Source: Rhizobium lusitanum (GTDB lineage Bacteria > Pseudomonadota > Alphaproteobacteria > Rhizobiales > Rhizobiaceae). Taken from it: a stretch of DNA of 64,000 bases. Position 1 is the stretch's first letter. Each line of letters starts with the position of its first letter. Positions 44,645-55,693 of the stretch are shown piece after piece. The notes beneath the pieces are model-generated. The model was given only the letters and a program-made list of their open reading frames with translations. It was not told where the DNA came from and made no database searches. The stretch covers positions 1,550,001 through 1,614,000 of the forward strand of contig NZ_CP050307.1 in NCBI RefSeq assembly GCF_014189535.1, read 5' to 3'. A program made the translations under genes and the position numbers.

Positions 44645-45637
44645 TCAGTTGATCTCTACGACTACGCGACCACGGATGCGACCTGCAACGATATCTTCTG
44701 CAATTTTCGGCAACGCGGACATCGGCTCAATTCGCATTAACGCCAGCAGGTGCACAGGGTTTAGGTGCTGGCCAAGGGTCTGCCAGGCACGTTGACGTTT
44801 TGCAACGGGCGCCATGACGGAATCGATGCCGAGCAGTGCCACATTGCGCAAGATATGCGGCAAGACCGTCGCGGTCAGATCGGCGCCGCCGGCAAGACCG
44901 CAAGCAGCCACGGCCCCTCCGTAGACTATCTGGGACAGCACATTGGCAAGCGTCGTCGAACCGACGGAATCGATTGCGCCCGCCCAGCGCTCTTTCTGCA
45001 GCGGGCCGCCCTTCTCGCTGAGCGTCGCGCGCTCGACGAAGCCGGAAGCTCCCAGCGAGGCAAGATAGTCATGTGTTTCCGGCCGGCCGGTCGATGCCGT
45101 TACCTTGTAGCCCTTGTTGGCAAGCAGGCTCACAGCCACCGAGCCGACGCCACCGGCCGCTCCGGTGACCAGCACTTCCCGATCATCCACGCCGATCGTT
45201 CCCCAATCCTCCAGAGCATTGACGCAAAGAGCGGCGGTATAGCCAGCCGTCCCAATCGCCATCGCCTGTTCCAGAGTAAATTCGGGCGGCAGCGCGATCA
45301 GCCATTCCGCCTTGACCCGCTGGTATCGGGAATAACCGCCCCATTCGGTCTCAGAGAGACCCCAGCCGTTCAACACGACCTTGTCACCCGCAACCCATTT
45401 GTCCGAGCGCGACTCGACGACGACGCCGGCGAGATCGATACCGCCAACCATCGGCGTGCGGCGCGCAATCCTTCCCTTGCCGGAGAGCGCCAGGCCATCC
45501 TTGTAGTTGACCGTGGAAAACGCGACTTCGACCAGAACGTCGTGGTCGGGAAGATCGGCCAAGGTCAGTTGACGGAAGGCGGCCTGCTGTTTGCCATCAA
45601 CCGTGTCGATCACCATTGCCGTAAAAGAATCTGACAT
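44645..45637 (-). CDS. acuI: AcuI/YhdH-type zinc-free MDR oxidoreductase (acrylyl-CoA reductase-like)
   Basis: A 330-aa medium-chain reductase of the AcuI/YhdH group, which reduces acrylyl-CoA to propionyl-CoA with NADPH. Landmarks are FSTVNYKDGLALSGKG, GGIDLAGVVVESRSD, the nucleotide loop VTGAAGGVGSVAVSLL and YGGAVAACGLAGG. There are no zinc-ligand cysteines, as expected. It is transcribed with the GntR gene upstream of it (48 bp gap). The symbol rests on family resemblance; the true substrate may be another enoyl-CoA or quinone. Confidence 0.8.
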   Translation of the reverse strand: MSDSFTAMVIDTVDGKQQAAFRQLTLADLPDHDVLVEVAFSTVNYKDGLALSGKGRIARRTPMVGGIDLAGVVVESRSDKWVAGDKVVLNGWGLSETEWGGYSRYQRVKAEWLIALPPEFTLEQAMAIGTAGYTAALCVNALEDWGTIGVDDREVLVTGAAGGVGSVAVSLLANKGYKVTASTGRPETHDYLASLGASGFVERATLSEKGGPLQKERWAGAIDSVGSTTLANVLSQIVYGGAVAACGLAGGADLTATVLPHILRNVALLGIDSVMAPVAKRQRAWQTLGQHLNPVHLLALMRIEPMSALPKIAEDIVAGRIRGRVVVEIN

Positions 45638-45685
45638 GGAATTCCCTTGAACTTCAATGCTTCTGCGGATGTGAGCCGACCAGCT

Positions 45686-46441
45686 TCAGGACTGCGCCTG
45701 CTCGCTCGCCCGACGGCCGCGCGCATCGAGCGCGGCGCTATAACTATCACGTACATAGGCGAGGAGATTTGTGAGCGCCGCCGTTGCTTCGCCGACATCG
45801 CGATTGCTCAGCGCCTCATGGATCCGCTGGTGGAAGGCAACGACCTGGCGGCGCTCGCGCACCCTGAAGACGATCATGTTCGTAATCGGAATGAAGGATT
45901 CGATCACGATGTACATCATCAGCTTCAAGGGGCCGTTGCCGGTCGAGTCGACCAGAGCGCGATGGAACCGCACATCGGAAGCGCAGAAATCTTCATCGCT
46001 GATGCCCTGATCCCGCTGCAAGGCAATCTCAGTGGCCATGGCCTGCAATCCCTCTCCGCTGCGGTTTTCGCAGGCAAGCCGGCAGCAGATGGTTTCCGTC
46101 TCAAGCCTTGCGGTAATGATCTCGTCGATATCGAAAGCGCCGATGCCGACGAGAAGCGTCGCGGCACCAGTAATCGCCTTCGACAGCCCCTCCGGATCGG
46201 GTCGCATCACGAAATTGCCGCCGAGGGGGCCGCGACGCGAATGAATGAGGTTCTGCGCCGCCAGACGCTTCAACGCCTCGCGCACCGTCGGGCGCGAAAT
46301 TCCGAAACTCCGGGCAAGATCCTCTTCCGTCGGCAAGCGCTCGTCGATCTTCAGGCGCCCGTCCAGGATCGCGGACTTGATATTCTCGGCGACCTGCTTG
46401 GCGATGCCAGATCTTACCACTTCGTCATATCTAAGATTCAT
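45686..46441 (-). CDS. GntR-family regulator, FadR subfamily (FCD domain)
   Basis: A 251-aa regulator starting MNLRYDEVVRSGIAKQ. The winged HTH is RLPTEEDLARSFGISRPTVR, EALKRLAAQNLI, and the C-terminal FCD domain has the metal-binding pattern ARLETETICCRLACE, DVRFHRALVDSTGN, FHQRIHEALSN. GGATGGAGCTCC precedes this ATG; the longer frame is not family sequence. It is divergent from the FAD-oxidase/IOR operon and is the obvious candidate to control it. Confidence 0.88.
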   Translation of the reverse strand: MNLRYDEVVRSGIAKQVAENIKSAILDGRLKIDERLPTEEDLARSFGISRPTVREALKRLAAQNLIHSRRGPLGGNFVMRPDPEGLSKAITGAATLLVGIGAFDIDEIITARLETETICCRLACENRSGEGLQAMATEIALQRDQGISDEDFCASDVRFHRALVDSTGNGPLKLMMYIVIESFIPITNMIVFRVRERRQVVAFHQRIHEALSNRDVGEATAALTNLLAYVRDSYSAALDARGRRASEQAQS

Positions 46442-46573
46442 GGAGCTCCATCCTTCGCTCGAAAGCATTGATGCCATGCCTTCATCGAAAAGGCTACAGG
46501 TATTTAAATATAGGTTTGACAAATATCAGATTGGCGATAACCTGCCCTTGATCCAGATAACCAGGGGAACAGA

Positions 46574-48253
46574 ATGGGCGGATCGATCGACCGGGCGCTC
46601 GTCGCTCGTCCCTTATTTGCGCCGTCTTTGCAGCTACAGGAATTATTGGCCCGCCTCGATGGCAGGCTGGACAAGAACGCTGTTGTCGCAGGCCCGGATG
46701 TTGGCGATACCTATTGCGCCGACGCGACGGACGAGCGCGGCGTGCGGCCATCCATCCTGTTTCGCCCTAGGGATACCGCATCGGTGTCGGCCATTCTTTC
46801 CGCATGCGATGCCGTCGGCCAGCCCATCGTCGTGCAAGGTGGCCGGACCGGCCTTGCGGGCGCCGCGCGGCCCATGGCCGGCGAGGTTGCGCTGTCCCTG
46901 GAGCGCATGAGCGCGATCGAACCCGTCAACGAGGATGCCGGCACTGTCATTGCCCATGCCGGCGCAACCCTGCAGGCTGCGCAAGAGGCTGCGGCCAGCC
47001 ACGGCTTCATGTTCGGCGTGGATATCGGCGCGCGCGGCACGTCCACCATCGGCGGCAACATCGCCACCAATGCCGGCGGCATTCGCGTCCTGCGCTACGG
47101 CATGTATCGCGCCCAGGTTCTTGGCCTTGAGGCCGTGATGGCGGACGGCTCGGTGCTGACTAGCCTAAAAGGCCTTTCGAAAGACAATTCGGGTTTCGAT
47201 CTCAACCAGATCTTCATCGGCAGCGAGGGCACGCTTGGGGTCGTAACCCGCGCCTGTCTGCGCCTTCATCCCAAGCCGCGCTCACTGGCAAACGCATTTT
47301 GCGCACTCCCGTCGCTCAGCGCGGCAATCGCGCTTCTGCGGCGTCTGCGCCAGAGGTTGGGACCTTCCCTTTCCGCTTTCGAAGTCATCTTCCCGACTGT
47401 TTATGCCGGCGTTCTCAAGCGCACCGGCGCGCCACCGCCTGTGCCGGCGGGTGCCGGAATGTATGCGCTCATCGAGATGCAGGGACAGGACGACGCGGGC
47501 GACGAGGATCGCTTCGCCGACGCGCTGATGGAATGCTACGAGGAAGGCATCGTCAGCGATGTCGCGGTTTCCCGCTCGCTGCGCGACTACCATGCCATCT
47601 GGGCTTTGCGCGAGGCGGCAAGCGAGTTCATTTTCAGCATGGACCATGTCGCGGGCTTCGACGTCAGCCTGCCCATTTCCGCGATGCAGCGGTTCCTGGA
47701 CAGGGCCACGGCCGAAATCGCAACTGTCGATCCCGCTGCTTCCATCTACATTTTCGGTCACCTCGGTGACGGCAATCTGCATTTTCTCGTTCGCACACAC
47801 CATTATGACCGCGTCGCGGACGCGACCCTTTCCTGTGCTGCCAGCGAGGGCGGATCGATATCGGCCGAGCATGGGATTGGCCTTGAAAAGAAGAGGTGGT
47901 TGCCGCTGGTTCGAAGCCCGGCCGAGATGGCCGCCATGCGCCGTCTCAAATTGGCGTTCGATCCCAATAACATCCTCAATCCCGGCCGCGTCTTCGACAT
48001 GGAACCGACAGCACCGGGGAGCGCGCATAAATGGCTACCCTCCCCGTCGCCGCCCACCCCGAAAACCACCCCCGGCCTCCGCCGCGACGACACCCAGCCT
48101 CGACGACCGCTACGCGCTCGATCGGGGACGCATCCTCGTTTCCGGCACGCAGGCGCTCGTTCGCCTACCGATGATCCAGCGTCAGCGCGACCTAGCGCGC
48201 GGACTGAATACCGCCGGCTATGTCTCCGGATATCGCGGCTCGCCACTTGCTAG
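46574..48253 (+). CDS. FAD-linked oxidase (D-2-hydroxyacid dehydrogenase type), frame extended by an indel
   Basis: A GlcD/D-lactate-dehydrogenase-like flavoenzyme. FAD-binding motifs are VQGGRTGLAGAARPM, GTSTIGGNIATNAGG and GSEGTLGVVTR. The FAD-oxidase C domain shows FGHLGDGNLHFL, SAEHGIGLEKKRW and DPNNILNPGRVF. It should oxidise a D-2-hydroxyacid to the 2-oxoacid. As read, the frame runs 75 codons past the family end into the next gene as a Pro/Arg-rich tail. One extra G in the run at 48016-48019 would instead give a stop TAA at 48028 that abuts the next ATG. A sequencing indel is likely. Confidence 0.85.
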   Translation: MGGSIDRALVARPLFAPSLQLQELLARLDGRLDKNAVVAGPDVGDTYCADATDERGVRPSILFRPRDTASVSAILSACDAVGQPIVVQGGRTGLAGAARPMAGEVALSLERMSAIEPVNEDAGTVIAHAGATLQAAQEAAASHGFMFGVDIGARGTSTIGGNIATNAGGIRVLRYGMYRAQVLGLEAVMADGSVLTSLKGLSKDNSGFDLNQIFIGSEGTLGVVTRACLRLHPKPRSLANAFCALPSLSAAIALLRRLRQRLGPSLSAFEVIFPTVYAGVLKRTGAPPPVPAGAGMYALIEMQGQDDAGDEDRFADALMECYEEGIVSDVAVSRSLRDYHAIWALREAASEFIFSMDHVAGFDVSLPISAMQRFLDRATAEIATVDPAASIYIFGHLGDGNLHFLVRTHHYDRVADATLSCAASEGGSISAEHGIGLEKKRWLPLVRSPAEMAAMRRLKLAFDPNNILNPGRVFDMEPTAPGSAHKWLPSPSPPTPKTTPGLRRDDTQPRRPLRARSGTHPRFRHAGARSPTDDPASARPSARTEYRRLCLRISRLATC

Positions 48254-51200
48254 CTTCGACCGCGAAATGGCGCGCGCGAAGAAGTATCTCGACGACCACC
48301 ACATCCGCTTCCAGCCCGGTCTCAATGAAGACATGGCCGCCACCGCCGTCTGGGGCACACAGCAGACGGCGATGTTTCCGGGCGCCCGGTATGATGGCGT
48401 CTTCGCCATGTGGTACGGCAAGGGACCTGGCGTCGACCGCAGCATGGACGTGATCCGTCACGCCAACGCCGTCGGCACCAATCCGAACGGCGGCGTTTTG
48501 CTGCTCGTCGGAGACGATCACGGTGCCGTTTCTTCGACCCTGCCGCATCAGAGCGAGCATAATCTGATCTCCGCGATGGTGCCGCTCCTATCGCCGGCGG
48601 GTGTTGGAGAATACATCGACTATGGATTGCTCGGCTGGGCGCTCAGCCGCTATTCCGGCGCCTGGGTCGGCTTCAAATGCCAGACGGAAATCGTCGAATG
48701 CACGGCGACGGTCGAACTCGATCCCGACTGGCCCACCATCGTCTATCCCGACGGTCATGGCGACCTCTCGTTGCGATGGCCGGACGGCCCGCATGCGATG
48801 GAGCGGCGGCTGGAAAACAAGATGGAGGCGATACACACTTTCGCCCGTCAAAACAGCATCGACAGAACGGTCTGGGGTAGCACTGCCGGCAAAGCGAGGC
48901 TCGGTATCGTTTCGACCGGGAAATCATGGCTCGACCTCATGGGAGCGCTGGCAAGCCTCGGCATCGACGAGCGCCGGGCCGGTGACCTCGGCATCCGGCT
49001 TTACAAGATCGGCATGGTCTGGCCGATCGAACCGGAAGGCTTGCAACGGTTCGCCTCCGGCGTCGAAACCATGTTGGTGGTCGAGGAAAAACGCGCGATC
49101 ATCGAAGACCAGATCAAGGCTCAGCTTTTCAACATGGCCGCGGACTGGCGCCCAAGGGTCTACGGCAAATTCGGCGTGGATGGCAAACCGCTCTTGTCCG
49201 CCGCCGGCGAGATCAATGCGGTTGCCGTTGCCAGGGCGATTGTCTCGGTCATCGGTGAGCATCACACCGATCTGCTGGCCAGATCGCACGATATCGAGGC
49301 GCTCCTCGCGGCCAGTGCCACGGAAACGCCGGCGCTGAAACGCGACCCCTATTTTTGTTCAGGCTGTCCGCACAGCGTTTCCACCCGACTGCCCGAGGGA
49401 AGCCGCGCATCCACCGGCATAGGCTGTCATATGATGGTAATCGGGCTGGAGGAGCGCAACACCTCGACCTTTACCCAGATGGGCGGCGAAGGCGGCTCGT
49501 GGATCGGCCTTTCCCCGTTCACCGACGAGAAGCATATCTTCGTCAACATGGGCGACGGCACCTATTTCCACTCCGGGCTGCTTGCGATCCGCGCCGCGAT
49601 CGCCGCCAAGGTCAACGCCACCTACAAGATCCTCTATAATGATGCCGTCGCCATGACCGGCGGCCAGAAGCATGATGGCGAGGTCTCCGTTCCCGGCATT
49701 GTCGGGCAGATGCTCGCCGAAGGCGCGGCACGGGTTGCGGTCGTCGCCGAGCATCCCGACGTCTGGCAAGGCAATCTGCCGCGCGGCGTTACCGTCAACC
49801 ATCGCGACGAACTGGATGCGGTGCAGCGCGAACTGCGCGAGGTGCCGGGCGTTACCGTGCTCGTCTACGACCAGGTCTGCGCCGCCGAAAAACGGCGTCG
49901 GCGCAAGCGAGGCGCTTTGGCCGTTTCCGACAAGCGCGCCTTCATCAACGAGCTCGTCTGCGAGGGCTGCGGCGATTGCTCCGCGGTTTCCAATTGTATC
50001 TCCATCGAACCGCAGGAAACGGAGTTCGGCCGCAAGCGGCGGATCAACCAGTCGAGCTGCAACACCGATCTTTCCTGCATAAAAGGCTTCTGTCCGAGCT
50101 TCGTCACCGTCGAGGGCGGGACTATCCGCAAGCCGGCGCCAAAGGCAGGCAAGGCAAGTTTCGACGACCTCCCCCTTCCGGCCCTCCGACCGATCACCGA
50201 CCGGCCCTACAACATGCTGCTCGCCGGCATCGGCGGGACGGGCGTGATCACTGTCAGCGCCATATTGTCGATGGCCGCGCACATTGACGGCCTTGCCGTG
50301 CAGACGCTCGACCAGACCGGCCTTGCCCAGAAGAATGGGGCCGTCATTTCGCATCTGCGGGTCGCAATGACGCGAGAGCAGATCACATCCGTGCGCATCG
50401 GACCGGGGGAAAGCGATCTGGTCCTCGGCTTCGATATCGTCGTGTCCGCGGCCCAGAACGCCCTGTCCACATTCGCTGCCGGCCGGACCAAGGCCGTTCT
50501 CGACGATCATTTCGCGCCAACGGCTTCGTTTGTGCAGAACACCGCAATCGATTTTCGCCAGGAAGCGACGTTAAAGGCATTGCGCAAAGCGGCCGGTGAC
50601 AACGCCATCAGCCTTATTGCCGCAACGAAACTGGGCGCGGCGCTGATGGGCGACGCGATTGCGGCCAACATGTTCCTGCTTGGTCACGCCTGGCAGCGAG
50701 GTCTTGTGCCAATCCACCTTGAGACAATCGATGCGGCGATCGAACTCAACGGCACAGGCATTGCGATGAACCGCGCAGCCTTTGGCTGGGGCCGTCGCTC
50801 GGTGGTCGATCCGGTAGCTGTCAAACAAGCCGCCTCAATCGATCTGGACGAGATGCCTGCCAAGCAAACACTGGACGACCTCGTCGCTAGGCGTATCGAG
50901 TTCCTGACGCACTACCAGAACACCGCCTATGCCGACAAATACCGCAAGCTGGTGACAACCGCCCGCAATGCCGAGGCCCAAGCGAAGCTCGGAGAGGATT
51001 TTTCCGAAGCCGTGGCGCGCAATGCCTTCAAGCTGATGGCCTATAAGGACGAATATGAAGTGGCTCGTCTCCACAACGACCAGAGCTTCAAGGACAAGAT
51101 CGCCGCGCAGTTCGAAGGCGATTTCGAGATCAAGCATCATCTCGCGCCGCCGCTCTTTTCCCGACGGATCGACAAGCGCACCGGCAACCCGGCAAAGATC

Positions 51201-51548
51201 GCCATCAGCCGCAAGCTCATCTCGCCGGCATTCTCTGTACTGGAGAAAATGCGCTTCCTTCGCGGCACGCCGCTAGATCCGTTCGGTTACACGCACGAGC
51301 GCCGCATGGAGCGCAAACTGGTCGCCGATTATGCGGCACTAATCAATGACCTCTCAGCAAACCTGTCGCCGGAAAACCAGCAACGCGCCATCACGCTTGC
51401 CCAACTCCCCGATCAGATCAGGGGGTTTGGTCCGGTCAAATCAGCATCGATAGAGCGTTTCGAAAAGAACAAGGCGGCCCTGTTGATGCAGGCATCAAGC
51501 ACTGCATCGCAACCGGCTGACACCAGCGTAAAGAGGAAAAGCATATGA
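48031..51548 (+). CDS. indolepyruvate ferredoxin oxidoreductase family protein, fused alpha/gamma, 5' frameshift
   Basis: A protein of about 1172 aa if repaired. It decarboxylates an arylpyruvate-type 2-oxoacid to the acyl-CoA with ferredoxin as acceptor. N-terminal POR part: SGYRGSPLASFDREMA. TPP site: MGDGTYFHSGLLAIRAA and DAVAMTGGQKHDG. Fe-S cysteines: LVCEGCGDCSAVSNC, CNTDLSCIKGFC. Gamma domain: GIGGTGVITVSAIL. A DUF6537-like end follows. The ATG at 48031 (MATLPVAAHPENHP) is out of frame with the body. One more C in the run 48069-48073 restores it and makes the length divisible by three. The next in-frame ATG is 48171. Confidence 0.88.
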
Positions 51549-52366
51549 GCATGACCGAGAGCTTCGAGACCATTCTCTTCGACAAGGATGAACAGGACAA
51601 GTTCGCGACGATCACCATCAATCGGCCGGACAAGCTCAATGCGATGAACAAGACGACAGTGCGCGAGATCGACCGTGCCGTCGCGCTTGCCGTCGCCGAC
51701 AAGGACGTCAACGCGCTGGTGATCACCGGTGCCGGTCGCGCGTTTTCATCCGGTTATGACCTGCAAGGCGCAGACTATGACGTCAGCATCGAGGACTGGC
51801 ATGCCGACATGTCGGAAAATGCCCAGGCGCTTCTGAATATCTGGAAAGCGCCAATCCCTGTCATCGCCTCGGTGAACGGCTATGCGCTTGCCGGCGCGCT
51901 CGAACTCGTCATGTCTTGCGATCTTGCGATCGCCGCCGACAATGCCAAGTTCGGCGAACCGGAAGTCCGGCACAATTCCGGTCCGCCTGCCCTCTTCATG
52001 CCGTGGCTGCTGGCCACCCGCGATGTCCGCTGGCTGATGTATACGGGTGATCTGGTGGACGCGGAAGAAGCGCTGCGCATGCATCTGATCAACAAGATCG
52101 TGCCCGCCGATCAGCTCAAGCAAAAGACCGAGAACATGGCGCGCAAGCTGGCACGCATGCCGGTTCCGGCGATCAAATTCGCCAAGTCGTCCATCAACAA
52201 CCAGCAGATCGCCGCCGGCCTGATGACATCCTTCGATTACAACGTGCACGCCATCGCTGCCCTTCATGTCAGCAAGGACGGGCAGGAATGGATGCGCAAT
52301 CTCCAGAAGATGTCGCTGAAGGAATATCTCGAATTTCGCGACGCACCCTTCAAAGGGCTCGATTGA
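51545..52366 (+). CDS. enoyl-CoA hydratase/isomerase family protein
   Basis: A 273-aa crotonase-fold enzyme. The CoA/oxyanion loops are AGRAFSSGYDLQGADYD and GYALAGALELVMSCDLAI. The usual first catalytic Glu position of hydratases falls in FGEPEVRHNSGPP, so the reaction could be hydration, isomerisation or hydrolysis. The start overlaps the IOR stop by ATGA, showing tight coupling. It probably handles the acyl-CoA made by the IOR. Confidence 0.88.
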   Translation: MSMTESFETILFDKDEQDKFATITINRPDKLNAMNKTTVREIDRAVALAVADKDVNALVITGAGRAFSSGYDLQGADYDVSIEDWHADMSENAQALLNIWKAPIPVIASVNGYALAGALELVMSCDLAIAADNAKFGEPEVRHNSGPPALFMPWLLATRDVRWLMYTGDLVDAEEALRMHLINKIVPADQLKQKTENMARKLARMPVPAIKFAKSSINNQQIAAGLMTSFDYNVHAIAALHVSKDGQEWMRNLQKMSLKEYLEFRDAPFKGLD

Positions 52367-52441
52367 CATCATCTCCCACGCAGGTGGGGTATCGAAGTGC
52401 CACGGCACCGCGGCTATGTTCATTCCGGAAAGGATCAGACA

Positions 52442-53407
52442 ATGCAGATGGCCCCATCCTCAAGGCAGGATATGGATAGCATTCCGGTCATAGATATCTC
52501 GCCTTTCATCCATCAGACCGCCGGTAACGATGCCGTCGTCAAGGCGATCGAGGCTGCCTGCCGCGAAACCGGCTTCTTCCTGATCACCGGACATGGCGTC
52601 TCCGCCGAGGCGACCGCGCAGCTTTACAATCTTGCCCGCGACTTCTTCGACGAGCCGCAGGACTGGAAGAAGCAACAAGGCCGGGGAACCTCGCTAAAGG
52701 GGGGCGTCGCTTTCTCCCCCATCGCGGATGAAGCACTGAGCGCCACGCTTGGGATCAAGACGCCGGGTGACTACAAGGAAAGCCTGAATTTCGGGCCGCG
52801 CCTTCCGGGTGACGTCTGGCCCACGGTTCCACAAGGATTGCAGGCTGCCTTCAGCGCTTATTTTGCCGAGATGGAGACGCTCGCTGGGCATCTGCGACGC
52901 GCCTTCTGCCGGGCGATCGGGCTTGCGCCCGATTACTTCGAGCCGGCCTTTGCCGACCACCTTTCAGCACTCCGTGTCATCAACTATCCGGAACAACAGG
53001 AAAGCCCGCTGCCCGGCCAGTTGCGCGCGGGCGTCCACACCGACTACGGCTTCATGACCATTCTGCGCTCGGAGGCATCTCCGGGAGGGCTTCAGGTCCG
53101 CAGGCGCGATGGCGAATGGCTGGATGCGCCGAACGTCGAAGGCGCCTATGTCGTCAATATCGCCGATGCCTTCATGCGCTGGACCAACGACGAATGGCTG
53201 TCGACGCCGCATCGGGTTGCCAATCCGCCCGGCAGCTTCAAGGGAACGACACGGCGTCAATCCATCCCCTTCTTTGTCAATCCGTCGAAGGAGACGCTCA
53301 TCGAATGCCTGCCGCCCTTTGCGGCAAAGGCGCCGGCAAAATACACGCCGATTACCTATGGAGATTATATCGCGCTGAAGACAAGCCAAGCCTTCAGCAA
53401 GTCCTGA
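52442..53407 (+). CDS. 2-oxoglutarate/Fe(II)-dependent oxygenase, isopenicillin-N-synthase-like
   Basis: A 321-aa oxygenase starting MQMAPSSRQDM. The N-terminal DIOX_N part reads SIPVIDISPFIHQT and CRETGFFLITGHGVS. The Fe(II) facial triad is H-x-D in GVHTDYGFMTIL and the distal His in STPHRVANPPG. The 2OG-binding Arg is in TTRRQSIPFF. GGAAAGGATCAG precedes the ATG. Such enzymes hydroxylate or cleave small metabolites. It lies between the IOR/ECH genes and the transporter, so it probably acts on the imported compound first. Confidence 0.85.
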   Translation: MQMAPSSRQDMDSIPVIDISPFIHQTAGNDAVVKAIEAACRETGFFLITGHGVSAEATAQLYNLARDFFDEPQDWKKQQGRGTSLKGGVAFSPIADEALSATLGIKTPGDYKESLNFGPRLPGDVWPTVPQGLQAAFSAYFAEMETLAGHLRRAFCRAIGLAPDYFEPAFADHLSALRVINYPEQQESPLPGQLRAGVHTDYGFMTILRSEASPGGLQVRRRDGEWLDAPNVEGAYVVNIADAFMRWTNDEWLSTPHRVANPPGSFKGTTRRQSIPFFVNPSKETLIECLPPFAAKAPAKYTPITYGDYIALKTSQAFSKS

Positions 53408-53476
53408 GCGCAGAAGCGAAACATCGCCTGCCGCACCAGCACCCACCGACACGCAGCCATGACAAGGGGAACCGAA

Positions 53477-54514
53477 ATGATGAACATGAACAGGCGGCAG
53501 CTTCTTGCCGGAATGGGCGGCCTTGCCGCAGCAAGCATGATCAGCCTTCCCGCGCGCGCGCAAAGCAAGACGCTCGTGGTGCCAACGCTCGGCGGCGCCT
53601 GGGAGCAATTCTGGCGCTCCACACTTGCACCCGCTTTTACGGCAAAGAGCGGTGCCGCGGTGACGCTTGATGCCGGCAACGGTCGCGTCTGGAGCGCCAA
53701 CCTGCGGGCGGCAGGCGCTCAAAACCCACCCTATTCGATCCTGATGACCAACGAGGCCTTCGCCTCCAGCCTGCGCAAGGAAGGCTTCTTCGAGAAGCTC
53801 GATCTGACGAAACTATCGAACTACAACGATCTCTATCCCCTTGCGAAGAAGACGGATGGTTGGGGCGCCGTAGCCATGGTCTCGCCGATCGGCATCGCCT
53901 ACCGCACCGATATGGTCAAAACCCCGCCGAAGGGATGGAAGGATCTCTGGGAGAACCCGGAATTCAAGGGTCGCATCGGCCTCTATAACTTTGCCAATAC
54001 GGCCGGCAAGATGGAGCTGATGCTGGCATCGAAGATCTTCGGCAAGGATCAATACGATATTGATGCCGGCTTCAAGGCACTGGAAAAGCTCGGGCCCGTC
54101 ATACAGGCGGATTTCAATCTGTCGACGGGCCTTGCAGCCGGTGAATTCGTGGTTGCGCCCTTCGATTTCGGGGAAGTGGCGCGCTTGCGATCCCAGGGGT
54201 TGCCGGTCGATGTCGTCGTGCCCGAAGAGGGTATGCTGATGTTCGACCAGACGCTGAATATCCTTGCCCACGCCCCGGAAAAGGAACTCGCCTACCAATA
54301 TGCCGACTTCCTGCTCTCCCCGGAGGGGCAGATACCGCTCATGAAGCAGTTCTTCGTCTCGCCCACCAATTCCAAGGTGGTGGTCCCGGCCGACCTGCAA
54401 AAGGATGTGCCGATCTCGGGCGGGACGATGGACAAGATCCTGACATGGGATTGGAATTTCATGAACGAAAAGCAGGCCGAGTTCTCAGAGAGCTGGGCAA
54501 AGGTCATGCGCTAG
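53477..54514 (+). CDS. ABC transporter substrate-binding protein (PotD-like), Tat-exported
   Basis: A 345-aa periplasmic receptor starting MMNMNRRQLLAGMGGLAAAS, with a twin-arginine signal and cleavage near ARAQS. The mature chain has the PotD/PotF pattern (LVVPTLGGAWEQFWRSTLAP, VSPIGIAYRTDMVKTPPKGW). AAGGGGAACCGAA is the ribosome binding site. This family binds polyamines, but also iron, thiamine and other small cations. The ligand is presumably the substrate of the upstream enzymes. Confidence 0.86.
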   Translation: MMNMNRRQLLAGMGGLAAASMISLPARAQSKTLVVPTLGGAWEQFWRSTLAPAFTAKSGAAVTLDAGNGRVWSANLRAAGAQNPPYSILMTNEAFASSLRKEGFFEKLDLTKLSNYNDLYPLAKKTDGWGAVAMVSPIGIAYRTDMVKTPPKGWKDLWENPEFKGRIGLYNFANTAGKMELMLASKIFGKDQYDIDAGFKALEKLGPVIQADFNLSTGLAAGEFVVAPFDFGEVARLRSQGLPVDVVVPEEGMLMFDQTLNILAHAPEKELAYQYADFLLSPEGQIPLMKQFFVSPTNSKVVVPADLQKDVPISGGTMDKILTWDWNFMNEKQAEFSESWAKVMR

Positions 54515-54628
54515 ACGCGCCCTGACGATCCCCTCGCCATATGCCGGCTCGCGCTTAAGCGGTCCGGCTGCTTTCTCGACATGGTGGCACAACCGCGATC
54601 GCCGCCGGCAGAATTTGGAAGATCGATC

Positions 54629-55693
54629 ATGACAGAGGTGAGCATTGAAGCGCTGACCAAGCACTATGGGGCATCTCTTGCGGTAAACGGCATTTCCGTG
54701 AAAATCGCAAAGGGAGAGTTTATCTCCCTGCTCGGCCCTTCCGGCTGCGGCAAGACCACCACGCTGAAAATGATAGCCGGCTTCGAGGATGCTACATCAG
54801 GCGCGATACGTTTCGATGGGCAGGACGTCGTGCATGTGCCTGCGGAAAAACGCGATATCGGCATGGTCTTCCAGAGCTACGCCCTGTTTCCGCATATGAC
54901 CGTCGCGCAGAACCTGGCGTTCGGATTGGAGATGCGCCGCAGACCGAAGCGCGAGATCGCCGAGCGCACGGCCCGCGTTCTCGACATGGTGCAGCTCTCC
55001 GGCTATGCCGACCGCTATCCGCGCCAGCTTTCCGGTGGACAGCAGCAACGTGTCGCACTGGCTCGAGCGCTGGTGATCGAACCTCGAATTCTCCTTCTCG
55101 ACGAGCCGCTTGCCAACCTCGACGCCAAGCTGCGCGAAGAGATGCGCGTCTTTATCCGCGACCTTCAAAAGCGTGTTGGCATCACCACCGTTTATGTGAC
55201 CCACGATCAGGCCGAGGCGATGACCATGTCGGACCGTGTCGTGGTCATGTTTGGCGGGCAGATCGCCCAATATGGCGCGCCAGCCGATATCTACGATCGG
55301 CCGGCGAGCCTCGAAGTCGCGCAGTTCGTGGGGCAGGTCAACATCCTATCCGGTCGGCTGCTCTCCACCGAAGCGAACGATATCTCGATCATCGATACCG
55401 CGCTCGGCACAGTCAGGATCGGCAATATGCCGAGGTCGCCCGATGGAGCCGTGACGCTGGTGCTGCGGCCCGAGGCAGTCGAGCTATTTCCGGAAAGCGC
55501 CGGGCAGATGGGCACCCCGGCCACCATCACAGCGAGCTACTATTCGGGCAGCCTGATCGACTACCGATTGGCGCTCGACAGCGGCGACACCATGAATGTT
55601 CAGACCTTCCCCCGCAGCCGCTTCTCTCCGGGCGACCGTGTCACCGTCAAGGTCGATGGCGATCGCTTCTGGGCGCTCGGAGCCGCCGCATGA
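54629..55693 (+). CDS. ABC transporter ATPase (PotA-like)
   Basis: A 354-aa ATPase starting [16 protein letters not shown]. Walker A is GPSGCGKTT, the Q-loop [12 protein letters not shown], the signature [15 protein letters not shown], Walker [14 protein letters not shown] and the H-loop [17 protein letters not shown]_2 domain ends the protein. It energises uptake with the two permeases that follow; its stop overlaps the next start by ATGA. Confidence 0.92.
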   Translation: MTEVSIEALTKHYGASLAVNGISVKIAKGEFISLLGPSGCGKTTTLKMIAGFEDATSGAIRFDGQDVVHVPAEKRDIGMVFQSYALFPHMTVAQNLAFGLEMRRRPKREIAERTARVLDMVQLSGYADRYPRQLSGGQQQRVALARALVIEPRILLLDEPLANLDAKLREEMRVFIRDLQKRVGITTVYVTHDQAEAMTMSDRVVVMFGGQIAQYGAPADIYDRPASLEVAQFVGQVNILSGRLLSTEANDISIIDTALGTVRIGNMPRSPDGAVTLVLRPEAVELFPESAGQMGTPATITASYYSGSLIDYRLALDSGDTMNVQTFPRSRFSPGDRVTVKVDGDRFWALGAAA

